Source of the DNA: Przewalskia tangutica
Taxonomy: Eukaryota > Streptophyta > Magnoliopsida > Solanales > Solanaceae
Assembly: GCA_029844215.1 (NCBI GenBank)
Contig: CM056736.1
Coordinates: 57,349,562 to 57,413,561 of the forward strand
Length of the DNA: 64,000 nucleotides
Direction: 5' to 3'
Position 1 is the stretch's first letter; each line of letters opens with the position of its first letter. Position numbers and translations under genes: made by a program. Under the pieces are notes generated by a model. The model saw only the letters and a program-made list of their open reading frames with translations, was not told the DNA's origin and made no database searches. Positions 46,528 to 58,352 of the stretch are shown piece after piece.

Positions 46528-47333
46528 ATGCCTCCGCGTAGGGCAACCGAGCCCGGGAGGCAAAGCGTAGGAGGCTGCGAGTAAATCTGAGAGGGTTACG
46601 TGGGCACCGACCCAATCATCACCTGGGGTGGTGCTTCATTTGGGGAGTTCTGCGACGTCACTAGCCCCAGCAGAGTTTATCACGGCGGCGGCAGTTCCTA
46701 CTGCGGCCATGATATTTGAACCTTCAGTTCCACGACTGGGAACAGAGAATATAGATTGCAAAGAGGCGACCCTGTTACTAGCTATGGATTTGGCTACCAG
46801 AGAGTATACCGATATCTGCGAGTCTTGATGACTATCTAAGAGAGGTTGTGCAAAGTAATTCTTGATTAGGCTTGAGCATGGCACAGTGCGAGCTTGTGCG
46901 CAGCAGGCCAAGAAACGTAGAGATCGACGGGTTAACGAATGACAGCAGAAGAGGGCCAGAGCAGCAGGGTCCTTTGGTAACTTTCGAGGCGAGTCGCCTC
47001 ACCAGCGGATTAGATTATGCACATCCACCAGTGCAGAGAGGTCCTCCACGGGGTTCAGGACGTTCGGGGTATGCAGGAGTTGGTCAGAACTCCAGAGTTT
47101 TGATTCCATGACTACGTAGGCTCGGCGGCCGGATTCGATTTTCCCGGTGTTCATCTGTATGTGACAGGCGTCGTCCCGGGGAATGTCGTCTTTTTAGTTG
47201 GTACTTGTTGTACCTGCGGCCGTCAGGGCCATGTGTCGAAAGGATGTCCTAGTAGGAGGACTCAGCCTTCAGGATCGGTGGGTAGTTCGTCATCCTCCCT
47301 AACTATGCGCCCTACGGGGTAGATTTTGATTAG
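46528..47333 (+). pseudogene. gag of element H, core deleted
   Basis: The start is M-P-P-R-R-A-T. The N-terminal part is recognisable to about 46795, then sequence jumps to the VHRYVTG-L-DDYL-like part, so the SETES-to-HFLPP core (several hundred bp in E and G) is absent. The zinc knuckle (about 47205-47255) reads C-C-T-C-G-R-Q-G-H-V-S-K-G-C and fits CX2CX4HX4C with residues unlike the others. It ends in the conserved MRP..D-stop pattern after one more in-frame stop. Confidence 0.8.
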
Positions 47334-48154
47334 AACGACTAAGGGGAGTGAAGCAGTAGATACAAGTATATCCTTAACCCTCTAGAGATCAGTATGTGTG
47401 ATAAGATGAGTATATCGTAAGTGCTATGTTCTGATAGCAGTGTGTTAGTTGTGATTAGAAATCATGGTTAGTAACCGGGAAAGATTGGGGGATAGAGAAA
47501 GTGTGAGCCTTAGAGTTTTATACGTAGAGACCTTAGAGGTAAGGCCATCTCGAGTAAAAGATTTATACGTTTAACCCTTGTCAGAGTGCATAGTGCACGT
47601 GAGCTATGTTTGTGGGATAAGTCCCTGAGTAGTGTGGAATGAAGGAGGGTAGTTGAGCTAAGAAGACCGCTAGGTTTTCGTAACGTGATTAGTGAGATTG
47701 TTCCGGATCGGGGAGCTAGTATTTTTTTTTTGCGCGTTGCCGGGTCGGGTTGAGGCCACGTTGCGGGTCAACCCGCGGCCTGTATGGTGGTGGGGTCAGT
47801 TGTGGTGGTCCCGCCTTGTGATAGGGTCACGAGGGTGTTAGGCCAATGTTTAGTTAACCAGCGTACGAGTTCGTGTATGCGTTCAACCAGTAGTCGGGCC
47901 GATGGGGGCAGCCCGTCGTGTTTTTCGGTCAGGACCGTGTACTCAGCAGTGTTGATATATCAGAAAGGTTGTAAGGCTGCACGGGGTGCCTACCTTCACC
48001 TTATGGCAGACAGTGGGGCCTGGGTTACGCTTTTCTTTCTGAAAGTTTTACCAGGCAGGGTTAGGAACTCAGGTGAGTCTCAGAATCACATTCGCCCTCG
48101 GGCCAGTGTTTGGATTTCAGGGGTAGTTGCAAGGATTGTTGTCTCCTGTGGAGG
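47334..48154 (+). mobile_element. Noncoding internal sequence of H
   Basis: Starts with the TATCCTTAACCCTCTAGAG block after gag. It includes GCGGGTCAACCCGCGGCC (47764) and a 380-bp open stretch (47784-48164) without recognisable domains. An EGAFKLPFQ-like end runs into the integrase remnant. Confidence 0.65.
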
Positions 48155-48600
48155 GAGCGTTTAAGCTACCATTTCAGTGTTCGGATGTCGCCTTATGAAG
48201 CCTTGTAGGGGCGGAAGTGTAAGTTGCCGGTCGATTGGTTCGATGTTGGCAAGGTTCAGATAGTTGGTTCAGGCTTGTTCCAATGTCGTGGATAGTGTGA
48301 ATCTTATCTAGAGGAGGTTTTTGGCAGCTCAGAGGAATCGTGCGGATTATCGGCGACGACGCTTAGAGTTCAGGTTGACGGTCGGTCTTCTTGAAGGTAC
48401 CACCCCGGATAGGGTGTAAGAGGAAACTTAGCCCAAGTTACTTTGGGCCTTTTGAGTTCATGTGAGGGATAGGCCGGGTTGCCTATATGTTAGCATTTGC
48501 CGTCCGACTTAGGAGGCAGTGCGTCCAGTCTTTCGTGTTATGATCAGGAAAGTATCGGAGATCCATCCAGAGTGTTCCCAGTTAATGATGACCATGTTAG
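48155..48600 (+). pseudogene. Integrase C-terminal remnant of H
   Basis: YHFSVRMSPYEAL-stop-GRKCKLPVDWFDVGKVQIVG, then LPSDLGGS and SIGDPSRVFPVNDDHV in shifting frames. It is homologous to 42135-42684 on the other strand. Stops and deletions exclude function. Confidence 0.86.
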
Positions 48601-49017
48601 AGATAGTAACCCCGAGTTTTGGAAGCGATGCTCCAATGTGGTAAGAGTTCGAGTGTACGACAGCCTCAGGGATCGCATGCGGCCCGGTACCATTTGTTGG
48701 GTCGCCGGAGTGACACTAGAACCTCGCGGCAAAGTGACAAAAGTGGGAAGAAGCGAGCATGTATGGCGAGCATGGATGTGATCGTTTCTTTTGTGAAATG
48801 AAGGTGCGAAGGGAGTATATTTTAGACCTTGGTGGGGGCTTTTGTGATGTTAGAGGTGTTTCCTCGTGAACTTGGATGTAAGTATTTGCGCAAGTTGTTC
48901 TGTGGCCATGTGTGGCAGGATTGTTTCGTAAGTATAGTAGTGAAGACTATACTGGCGCACGTTTGTTTTGAGACTTAGAAGGAACATTCGGGACGAATGT
49001 TTCTAAGGAGGGGAGAA
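48601..49017 (+). mobile_element. 3' internal region and purine tract of H
   Basis: Includes an about 85-bp segment (48663-48745, GGTACCATTTGTTGGGTCG and GGCAAAGTGACAAAAGTGG) not present at this place in E or A but similar to the end of the B 5' LTR. The inverted repeat is at 48982-49003 and AAGGAGGGGAGAA precedes the LTR. Confidence 0.78.
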
Positions 49018-52000
49018 TGTTATACCCCGTATTTCCAGAGTATGTACGTAAGGACGTACGTAGAAGGTTTGGACTTTAAAGTGGCTTGGCCGAATTTTTT
49101 TTTGTGCACAACACCCGGTTAGAGTCGTTTTTCGACGAAACGTTTCCACAGCTTTTGTAGAGAAAATTCCGGCTATGTCATTTATTATTTTTGCGGATTT
49201 TTCCGAGAGACGAAACATTTTGGACCAACGGGAGGGTGACATGTGTCACCCTCACATTGGAAGGAAGTGGACGGCCAAGGGGAATTGTTTGGCACGTTTT
49301 TTGTGCAAAAATTGTGGTCAAGGGTTAGGTAGGATATTTTGTGTAGTTGATGAGCAAGTGGGACCCACAAACACATGGCTTCATCTTGGCCCTACACTTG
49401 CTATGCACTTGGCATGATCTTGGCCATTGGTTGGCCATTTCTTCACCTATAAATACCCCTCTAACTTGATGAACTTCTTCATCCTAAATTTGTTCTAAGT
49501 GTTAAAAATCCTCCCCCCCTCTTAGTGTGAGCTTTTCGTCTCTCTCCCCCCTCCTAGTTGTGCTTGGCCGAGAGCCTCTCCCTCCCCCCTTTGTGGTGCC
49601 CTAGCCGAGGGGTACCCCCTCCCCCCCTAGCCTAGTTGTTTTCGTATAATACCCCTTTTTGTGGTATAGAAATACTCTCCTAGTATTGTTATAATGCCCA
49701 AATACCTTGGCCCAAATACCTTATAGTATTCCCAAGGTTACACTTATACAAAAGCCCAGAAAATACTATTATACTTTCCTTTAGCCACTAAACGAAACCC
49801 TAAGGAAATCTTCATTGTTGGTTGAAGTTTTGGAGTAGAAGTTGGTTAGAACTTCTAAGGGTTTCTTGGAGCGGGTTGGAGCGCACGGAGTAGGAGCTAA
49901 ACCTTGCTCAGGATCGACATTTAAACTTGGATAATTTTGGGCTTATCGAGGTAAACACTACTGTCCTTCCATTGTAATTGGAAATTACATGTTGTTAGAA
50001 TATATAGTTGAAGTATACTATATATGGTACTGAACGTAGTTTATTGGCAATGTCTTTTGACTTAAGCCTGAAGAATAAAGAACTGAACTGAACTGTAATT
50101 ACATAGGATTACATGAGACTTGTGTTGTATTACTGTTGAGTAGTATTTTACACGTCAGGTTAGACGTGTAAACCCCATGGTTGGCTTGGTAGCCGCCTCG
50201 ATAGAGGAGGAGATTTCTGTTGTGCGGGGAGTCTTTGCGAATTTTCTATAGAATGTTCTACGAAGAGATCTAAATGTTAATAAGCGTCTTGTGGCCTTAT
50301 AGGTTGAAGTACTATGCGTGGCGCGATCTACTTGGCTTAAGGAGTAGCGGTTGGAAGTACTCGGAGCATTTTGCTTATAGTCGATAATCGTCGCGAGGTA
50401 TGTGAACCTCTTCCTATCTCTTCTAGCATGATATGTGTATAACTATGTAGTACGGTAGACGTACATGTGTTAAATGTATTTGATTGGTTTGAAACATAAA
50501 GTGTTATAACGGCTTTATGGGAAGTTGGTTATAACAGCTTTATGTAGGTAAGAAAATACTTTGTGGTTTTTAAAAGGTAACTGATTTGAACTATAACTGG
50601 CTTATTATGTGATAATAAGGAACTTGAAGTATTTCAAAAGATTTTTGGAATCATTTTGGAAAGAAGAGTAATACTTGAGTTTTGAAAACTTAAGAGTTAT
50701 ACTAGCTTTATGGGAAGTTAGGTATAACGGCTTAAGAATGTTTTACTGATTTCGGAAATCAGAATGTGTATCGACAAACCATCAGCGTTAATAAAAGGAA
50801 ATGTTTTGTGATTAATTATTATTAAAACCAGTAGAAACTTCCATCTGCATAGAAGCTAAGATGAGACAAAATGATATTTCCTAGATCATGGCTGCTGTAA
50901 TAAGATTGTTATAAACAAGAATATCCTACTCACATATAAGGCTTATGTTTCTCAGATGGTTTTAAAAGAGAATTATATTCTTAAATGAATAAGGCTATGA
51001 ACTACGAAACCTTTCTAAAATAAGAAACGTGAACATTTGAAATTAGGCAAACTTGGACGTTTGGAAAATAATGTTGTTACTTGATTTTACCAAGGTAAGT
51101 GTTTTGATTTACTTCAAAAGATAATCACTCTATTTTCATATACTACGGGTATTGTGTGGTTTTTGTGAAAGTAACGTATCTTTTAAAGAGTTAATGTATG
51201 AAGTACTTTGGGGATAAAACCCGATCTTGTTAATCATATAGTAGAAAGTACCTTGTGTATATAACTTGATTGTGTTGGTTTGTGATAGCCTTGTAATACT
51301 TTCTTGTTGATTTGTTAAGTAAACATGCTAGGATGCTACGTGTGTTAGTATCTTGTGATGGTTGTGTAAAGGGGTTTTCCCCTCGACTGCGCTTAAAGTT
51401 GTTTGACTCTCAGCCGTTATGTTGGTATTGTACCACTCACCTTGACTTGTTTTCGGAGGTTAAGCCGCCTCCGACGCGGGTAGACTCGGTGATGCAGGAC
51501 CATGATTCGAGAATACCTCATGCGGGTCCAGGGGATCCATGCGGAACTACGGGAGTTCCAGGTTAGTTTGCGGCCCTTGTGGTCATGCGGTCTTTGTGGC
51601 CATGCGATCGCGAGTCCGGGGCGATGCCGGGAGTAGCTACCCTCGACGCGAGGAATACCTCACGCGCCTATGAGGTTGGCCTATGCGAGCTGCGAGAGTT
51701 CGGGGCTAGACGCGCACATTTGATACTGCGGGCGAGTGACCAACTTTGATCATGTGACGGTCTTGACAGATATCATGATACAGTTTATGACCCTGTTAGT
51801 ACTGTGGGTGTTAGTAGTCGGTTATGCCTTCGTACTTACCTGTCATCGTTTTATTAGGACACGTGGGACACGGTGTTCATGTATTTCTTGTTGCTTTTAT
51901 ATCATAAATTGCCGTCAGTGAGGAATGTATTCCACGGGCATGATTGATGTTATGGGCGTGAGACCCATAGTTACATTTGAGTGATGACTTTGAGGCGTGA

Positions 52001-52529
52001 GTCACGACTTGACATATCGCCATTTATCAGGAATCGTAGTTTGGTTATCATACATGTCTCCGCTTATAGACTATTATGATTTCATTTACGATTTTCCAGC
52101 CACATACTTGGTACATGTTGTCTTGACCTCCTTGGGCTGCGTCATGCCGCAGTAAAGGTACACCGCCGTTGATCCTCGCTCTAGGGTCACGATTCGTTTG
52201 GGAAAGCTCCGTTTCTCCGGAGGCTTATCTTGGTATAGTCCCCTGTTGTTGTAGGTGCTTACATTCAGGGGTATGACGGGGCCCTGTCCCGTCGTTGTTG
52301 TCATTCGTAGAGGTCTGTAGTACTGTTGTGGGCAGGGTTGTAAAAAGGATTAAACTGTTCATTTTGAAAGAGTTGTTATTTATATATATGCCGAAAGGCA
52401 ATTTTTCTTCAGATAAACATGTGTCTTCTTTACATTGTATCATGTATTGTTTTATATTCGTGATTACTCGATGTTGTATCAGGGGTGCCCGGGTAAGGCA
52501 CCGATCACGGGCCCGGTTCGGTCTTGACA
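49018..52529 (+). mobile_element. Element H 3' LTR
   Basis: Same modules as the 5' LTR: TATA 49448-49455, AATAAA block 50782-50917 (signal 50790-50795), degenerate array about 51380-51720. It ends TTGACA followed by the TSD acctc. Confidence 0.95.
49448..49455 (+). promoter_or_regulatory. TATA box, H 3' LTR
   Basis: TATAAATA in the same context as 43226-43233. Confidence 0.7.
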
Positions 52530-52964
52530 ACCTCGAATCGACCCACTCATCCGGCCGCGGTTGACCCGCAATATGGCCTCAACCCGACCCACCGTCGCGC
52601 CAAACTCTCTCGTCCCCCGATCCGGAACAATCTTACTAGTTCACGTCATGAAAGTTTAACACTTCCATCTCACACTACCCATGGAATCATCCCACCATAT
52701 ATTTCACGCATACCAAGTATTTCAACAAAGACCAACCGTAAAATCTTTTACTCAAGACGGCCTTACATCTAAGGTCTCAACTTGTTATAATATTCTAAGG
52801 CTTATAATTTCCCTATCCCTAAGCTTACCTTTTCAACTAACCATGTTCTCTAGATCACAATTTCTACACAATGCTATCCAAACATAACACTTAACATAAA
52901 ATCATCATATCACGCATATAAATCTCTAAAGGGTTAAGGATATACCTGTAACTACCGCTTCACT
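52530..52964 (-). mobile_element. Internal region G after H, noncoding
   Basis: Resumes at acctc and matches 58458-58899 of I. It contains the CTTTACTCAAGACGGCCTTA block and the reverse of the AACCCT..TAGAG block next to gag. Confidence 0.8.
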
Positions 52965-54205
52965 CTAATCACAGTCCTGCCCTGCAGGGCGCATAACTAG
53001 AGAAGGCGATGAACCAGTCACTGATCCTGAAGGCTGAGTCGTAACATCCGTGCTACCCCTGGTCGGACAGTTCCTCGCAAAATGGCCCTGACGGCTGCAA
53101 ATATAACAGGCTCCCTTGGCAGCACGACACTCCCCAAAATGGGGTCTACCACATTGATCGCACCGAAGTCGGGGTGACTCATCCGCCGACCCCAACTCCC
53201 CGAAACTCGAACCGTTGGAGCCACGACCGCTTCCCGAATACCTGGAAGCCAAGAAGGCGTAGAGGACCACTGCATCTTGGCGGAGGCGTATAACTAGTCT
53301 GCTGCTGAGGCGGTCCGCCTCGAGAATTTCCAAAGGACCCTGCTGTCTTGGCCTTCTTCTGCTGGTATTGGTCAATCCGTCGGTCTTTCCGCTCTCACAC
53401 CTGCGCATGAGCTGCATGCGGAAATCTCCATGCCGGTGAAGAGCTACACTGAGCAACTCTCGCCAAGTAATCATCGAGCCGTGGCGTAGCGGTGCACTCG
53501 CCCTCCATATCGCCACTAATGCGGGGACATATCGAGCCAACGAGTCGAACTCCACGTTGTACTCCCAATCGTCGCCCTCTGCCTCAAGATCATAAATTGC
53601 CGGCCCGTTCCTCTCATCGCGGAGGCAAGAAGTGAGTGAGGAATGCCTCAAACTCGCCCCATCTGCTGAAGTGCATGCTCTCCCTGGGACAGCTCCCACG
53701 AATCAAACCAGTCGACTGCAGTATCACGCAGCCGATGCGAACCGAAGGTCACTGACTCGGTCTCCGAAGCCTTGATCACTCTCATGATCCGTGAATCGCC
53801 GGATGAACTCCTGCGATCATCCTCGTGCCTCGACCGTAGAACTCGCGGGCTACAACTCGTAAAATCCCGCGATCTCAAACTATCTGACCTCGGGTGAACC
53901 ACGGTACTCGAACTGAATCGCTGCTGCATCCAGCCTATCCTCATGTCTGGCCACGATCCTGGCCAGTAACTGGGCCATCTCCCTGTAACCCATCTCCTCT
54001 GCTCCAGGCTGTGGGACTGGAGGCGCAGGTACTGTGGTCTCAGTAGCCTCTGCGGCGGCTCTAAACTCTGCTGGGGCCGGCGGCGTCGCAAAACTCGCCG
54101 TCTGAAGCACTATCTCAGGTAATGACCGCTCGCACTGCACTCTGTCTCCTACTAGCGCCTCTCCGCCTTGCCCTTCTGGGCCCGGGTTGCCTTGCGCGGA
54201 GGCAT
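52965..54205 (-). pseudogene. gag of G (nearly full length, few breaks)
   Basis: The start codon is at 54203-54205. The N-terminal half is open in pieces (54140-53648), with IMRVIKASETESVTFGSHRL and WELSQGEHALQQ. The C-terminal half is open for 244 codons (53699-52965) with EYNVEFDSLARYVPALVA, the zinc knuckle CYICSRQGHFARNC (CX2CX4HX4C, about 53055-53100) and the end AGQDCD-stop. At about 413 codons it has the expected size for a complete gag of this type. Few frame breaks separate the parts, and most are at CG sites where I has CTG or CAG. Gag would coat element RNA; no pol follows. Confidence 0.9.
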
Positions 54206-54411
54206 AACTGGTAAAAACGAAATACGTCAGAGAGGTCCAACTTATAATACAGCTCTAAGGCACGATCTCAGAGTGAGAAGAATAGAAACCAATCCTAAAT
54301 GTCCTGCAGCCTCCTGATTATAGATGTGGTGCACAACACACCGATAATCAAGACTCTACTAGACACGGTCTGTAGACACTTTCCGAGGACTAACTGCTCT
54401 GATACCACTTT
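54206..54411 (-). mobile_element. PBS and leader of G
   Basis: An exact PBS (reverse complement of TGGTATCAGAGC) is at 54396-54407. The stem-loop is at 54315-54349 with GTGCAC at 54329-54334. Confidence 0.93.
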
Positions 54412-55017
54412 TGTCACGACCCGACCTCGGGCCCGCGACTGGTGCCTTACCCCGGGCACCCTAGTGATACAACATCAGAGAAAATCAGCGGAAATAAAAC
54501 TCATAAAGACAAACAGTGAAATAAGAAGACAGGCTAACCAAAACGGTTACATTTCTGTATATATATAAAAAAAAAACTTGAACAGTTACATCCCTTTTAC
54601 AAACCCTGCCCACAACAGTACTACAGACCTCTAAGAATGTAATCAACAACTATGACGGGACAGGGCCCCGCCATACCCCTGAATGTACAAGTACCTACAA
54701 TGACAGGGGACTATACCAAAAGATAAGCCTCCGAAGAAACGGAGCTTCCCAAACGCTGAACTGCGATCCTATGAGCGAGGATCAACAATCGATGTACCCT
54801 ACCGTGGCATGAACGCAGCCCAAGGAGGTCGATAACAGGTACCAAGTATGTGAAACTGAAAATACGGTAATAGAATCATAGCAGTCTATGTATATAAAAC
54901 AGGAGACATGTATGATAACCAAACTACGATATACAATATGTAAGCCGTCATGTCAAATCAGGGACTCACGCCCTCAAAGTTATCACTCAAATATAACAAT
55001 CACGCCCACAACATCAA

Positions 55018-55447
55018 TCATGCCCGCGTCATGGCCGCATGCCCCCGGAATTCTCCATCGGTGTAGACATGTCCAGGATGCAATAATAACAATATACCGG
55101 GTAATCAACCCTGCCGCATGGCCACATGCCCCCGGAATTCTTCATCGGTGCAGACATGTCCATGTAGCCACAATAACAATATACCGGGTGATTAACCCTC
55201 CGCATGGCCGCATGCCCCCGGAATTCTTCATCGGTGCAGACATGTACATGTAACCACAATAACAATATACCGGGTGATTAACCCTCCGCATGGCCGCATG
55301 CCCCCGAAATTCTTCATCGGTGCAGACATGTCCATGTAACCACAATAACAATATACCGGGTGATTAACCCTCCGCATGGCCGCATGCCCCCGGAATTCTT
55401 CATCGGTGCAGACATGTCCATGTAACCACAATAACCATATACCGGCC
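55018..55447 (-). repeat. 86-bp tandem array, LTR2
   Basis: Same five units as LTR1, with only scattered base changes. Confidence 0.95.
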
Positions 55448-56884
55448 CTCCATCGAGAGACGCGGTAGCATAAGAATACAACTTTTACACAACAAGGCTA
55501 TCACAAGCAAATTACCATACTTTTAGACTCTCATTTTATGCCAAAATCCGGGTTTTAACCCTAAGTACTACATACTTCGACTCTCTTAAAAAGATCCATT
55601 TCTTTCACAAAAACCTTTTAAAATATCCTGATACTGACACTCGTAGTATCCAAAATAGAGTAACTATTATTTTAAGTAAACCAGATCACTTCTCCTTTTA
55701 AAGTCAAGTTACCATTTTTAATCCGATAATAGAACCATTCTTTCAAAAAGACCTTTAAAAAATCAAGTACTCTATACTTTTTAAACCAAGTGCTTTCCTT
55801 TTAAAAACAATACCAAGTATACCTTTAAAACCCAAATAACTTACTCTTTTCAAAACCAGTAACCTATACTTAAATCAAGTTACTTCTCCTTTTCCGAAAC
55901 CAAATCGTTTGTAAGTAGAATCTCTTATCTTTCAAAATCAAGTCTCTTGTTTTAATTTCATAAAGTCGTTATAACTAACTTCCCATAAAGCTATTATAAC
56001 ACTTTATGTTTTTAATAAACCAAATTCATTTCACACACGTACATCTACCGTACTATATAGTTTACAATAATCATGCTCAAGAGTATAGGAAGAATCACAT
56101 ACCTCTTCGGCTTAATCCACAAGTCAAGTCGAGTATGCCGCGCGTAGAAGATCCACCTATAATAACCACAATACATCTATCAACTTCTAGTTCTCTTCGT
56201 AGAATATTCTAAATACAAGATTCCTTATTCTACGTAAAAATTAAAGACCTCCCCGCCCCACCCCATAACCACATAAATCTCTCCTCTACTCGGCCCACTA
56301 CTGTGCCAACAACTCTCAGGGATTACACGCCTAACCTGACGTGTTCAATTCTACTTCACAGATATACTACACAAGTCTAATGTAAATACAGTTCAATCCT
56401 TTTCAATATTCATTCTACATATAGTATACTCAACTATACATTACTACAACATGTAATATCCAATTACAATAGTGGGACATAGATCATTACCTCGATAAGC
56501 CCAAAATTATCCAAGTTATAAGTCGATCCTGAGCAACGTTTAGCTCCAATTCCTTACGCTCCAATCCGCTCCAAGCAACCCTTAGATGTTTCTAAACAAC
56601 TTCTCTTATCACTACAACTCCAAAAAGTAAAGAACACTAGGCTCTAAATATGGAAACTCTCAGCCAAGGGGTAATTTAGGGGCTAGAGGTGTGAAATCTT
56701 TTCTAACTTTTGGTTAATAATCTTCCTAATACACTAAGGAAGAACACTTAAGAGTTTAGGAATTTTTGGATAAAGTTTGGTTAAGGGAGAGGGCTAATTG
56801 CCGAGAACAACAAGGAGAGGGGAGGGAGTATTTCAAGACTTGGAATTTCTCAAGTGTGGATGAAGAAGTCTTGCATTAAGGGGG

Positions 56885-56892
56885 TATTTATA
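56885..56892 (-). promoter_or_regulatory. TATA box, LTR2
   Basis: TATTTATA in GGGGTATTTATAGGCC, as in LTR1. It would drive G. Confidence 0.7.
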
Positions 56893-57418
56893 GGCCAATC
56901 AATGGCCAAGATCAAAGCAAGTGTGTGGTCTAGATTTGGCCATGTGTGTGTGGGTCCCACTTATCTATCTACTACACAAAATATCTTCAATACTTTTGAC
57001 CAAATGTTTTACTCCTTTTTGATGAAAAAAACGTGCCACTCCTTGCCCACAATTTCGTCCAACCTTGCCACCTAGGGGTGACACGTGTCGCCCTCCTATT
57101 GGTCCAAAATATTTCATCTTTCGAAAATATCCGTAATGCCCAAAAATCCGAAAATAAAGTGGGCCCCACAAACCGTAAATTCCTCCCGTGGGCCCCACGT
57201 GACCAATCCCGGAAAATATAACTCCATAATTCTTAAATATTCCAAAAAGTCCGAATGTCAAATCTGGGAATCCAATTCCCATTAACGAACCTTTTTCCTT
57301 CACAAAATCCGGAAACTTTTCCGTAAAAAAAAATCACATCTTTCTTCCTTTCAAATTAAATATCGTATTCTTGTACGTACGTCCTCACATACATACCCTG
57401 GAACTACGGGGTATAATA

Positions 57419-57800
57419 TTCTTCCCCCCTTTAGAAACATTCGTCCCGAATGTTCCTTCTAAGTCTCTAATCACACAAGCACCGGTATAGTCTTCACTAC
57501 TATACTTACAAAACCAATTATGCCACACTTGGCCATAATACCACATACGCGCAAAAACTCATATCCAAGCCAACGAAGAATCACCTCTAATCGTATAACA
57601 ATACCCTTAGCTCCACCTATGGTCCAAAGGATACTTTCTTCACACAAGAAATGATCACTTCTATTCTCATAACACATGCTCGCTTCTTCCCTTACTCGTC
57701 GTACCATTCTCGTACACTCGAACTCTTCCTAATATACTTGCCACATTTCTGTCATTGCTTCAGTTTCCACAATCTCGGGGTTACTATCTCCAACTTGGTC
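57419..57800 (-). mobile_element. Purine tract and 3' noncoding part of internal region I
   Basis: TTCTTCCCCCCTTT (57419-57432) and the inverted repeat at 57434-57455. The rest is closely similar to G. Confidence 0.82.
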
Positions 57801-58352
57801 ATCATTAACTGGGAACACTCTGGAGGGATCTCCGATACTCTTCCGAAACATAGCAACATGGAATACCGGACGTACTGCCTCCTAAGTCGGACGGCAGTGC
57901 TAACTTATAGGCAACCTGGCCTATTCTACAAACGATCTGAAAATGCCCAAAGTACCTCGGGCTAGGTTTCCCCTGCTTTCCACATCTCATCACACCCTTC
58001 CGGGGTGGTTCCTTCAAGAAGACCCACCGTCAACCTGAACTCCAAGTGTCGACGCCGATTACCCGCACGACTTCTGTTGACTCTGAGCTGCTAAAAACCT
58101 CTTCTGGATAAGCTTCACCTTACCCACATCCTGCTGAATCAAGTATGGACCAACTATCTGAACCTTGCCAACCTCGAACCAATCGACCGACAACCTGCAC
58201 TTCCGCCCATACAAGGCTTCATAAGGCGACATCCGAATACTGAAATGGTAGATATTATAATACTCACTCAACAAGAGGCAAATAATCCTCACAGCTCCCC
58301 CTGAAATCAAAACACCGGCCCGTAACCTATCCTCAAATTCCTTCAAGGCCAT
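57801..58352 (-). pseudogene. Integrase C-terminal remnant of I
   Basis: Two open stretches on the minus strand. 58352-58059 has MSPYEALYGRKCR, WFEVGKVQIVGP and AAQSQQKS. 58017-57805 has KGVMRCGKQGKPSPRY and RIGQVAYKLALPSDLGG. This is the end of a Ty3/gypsy integrase, without catalytic core and split by a frameshift. It is the clearest pol trace in the window. Confidence 0.9.

Larger units (their letters stand above)
42797..52529 (+). mobile_element. Element H, complete LTR retrotransposon nested in G
   Basis: TSD acctc at 42792-42796 and 52530-52534. LTRs lie at 42797-46326 (3530 bp) and 49018-52529 (3512 bp). The internal region (46327-49017, 2.7 kb) holds PBS, leader, a gag lacking its core, an integrase remnant and a purine tract. 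The two LTRs are very similar over long stretches, so it is a fairly recent insertion. Confidence 0.95.
54412..57418 (-). mobile_element. LTR2, shared by G and I
   Basis: 3007 bp. It has a PBS on the left (5' LTR of G) and a purine tract on the right (3' LTR of I). The 86-bp array is at 55018-55447 and the TATA box at 56885-56892. Its last bases read TATAATA, one change from TATAACA. Confidence 0.93.

Noticed and set aside
38720..54411. Treating G and I as two independent insertions
   Set aside because: LTR2 is flanked by a purine tract and a PBS with no TSD, so it is shared by both units.
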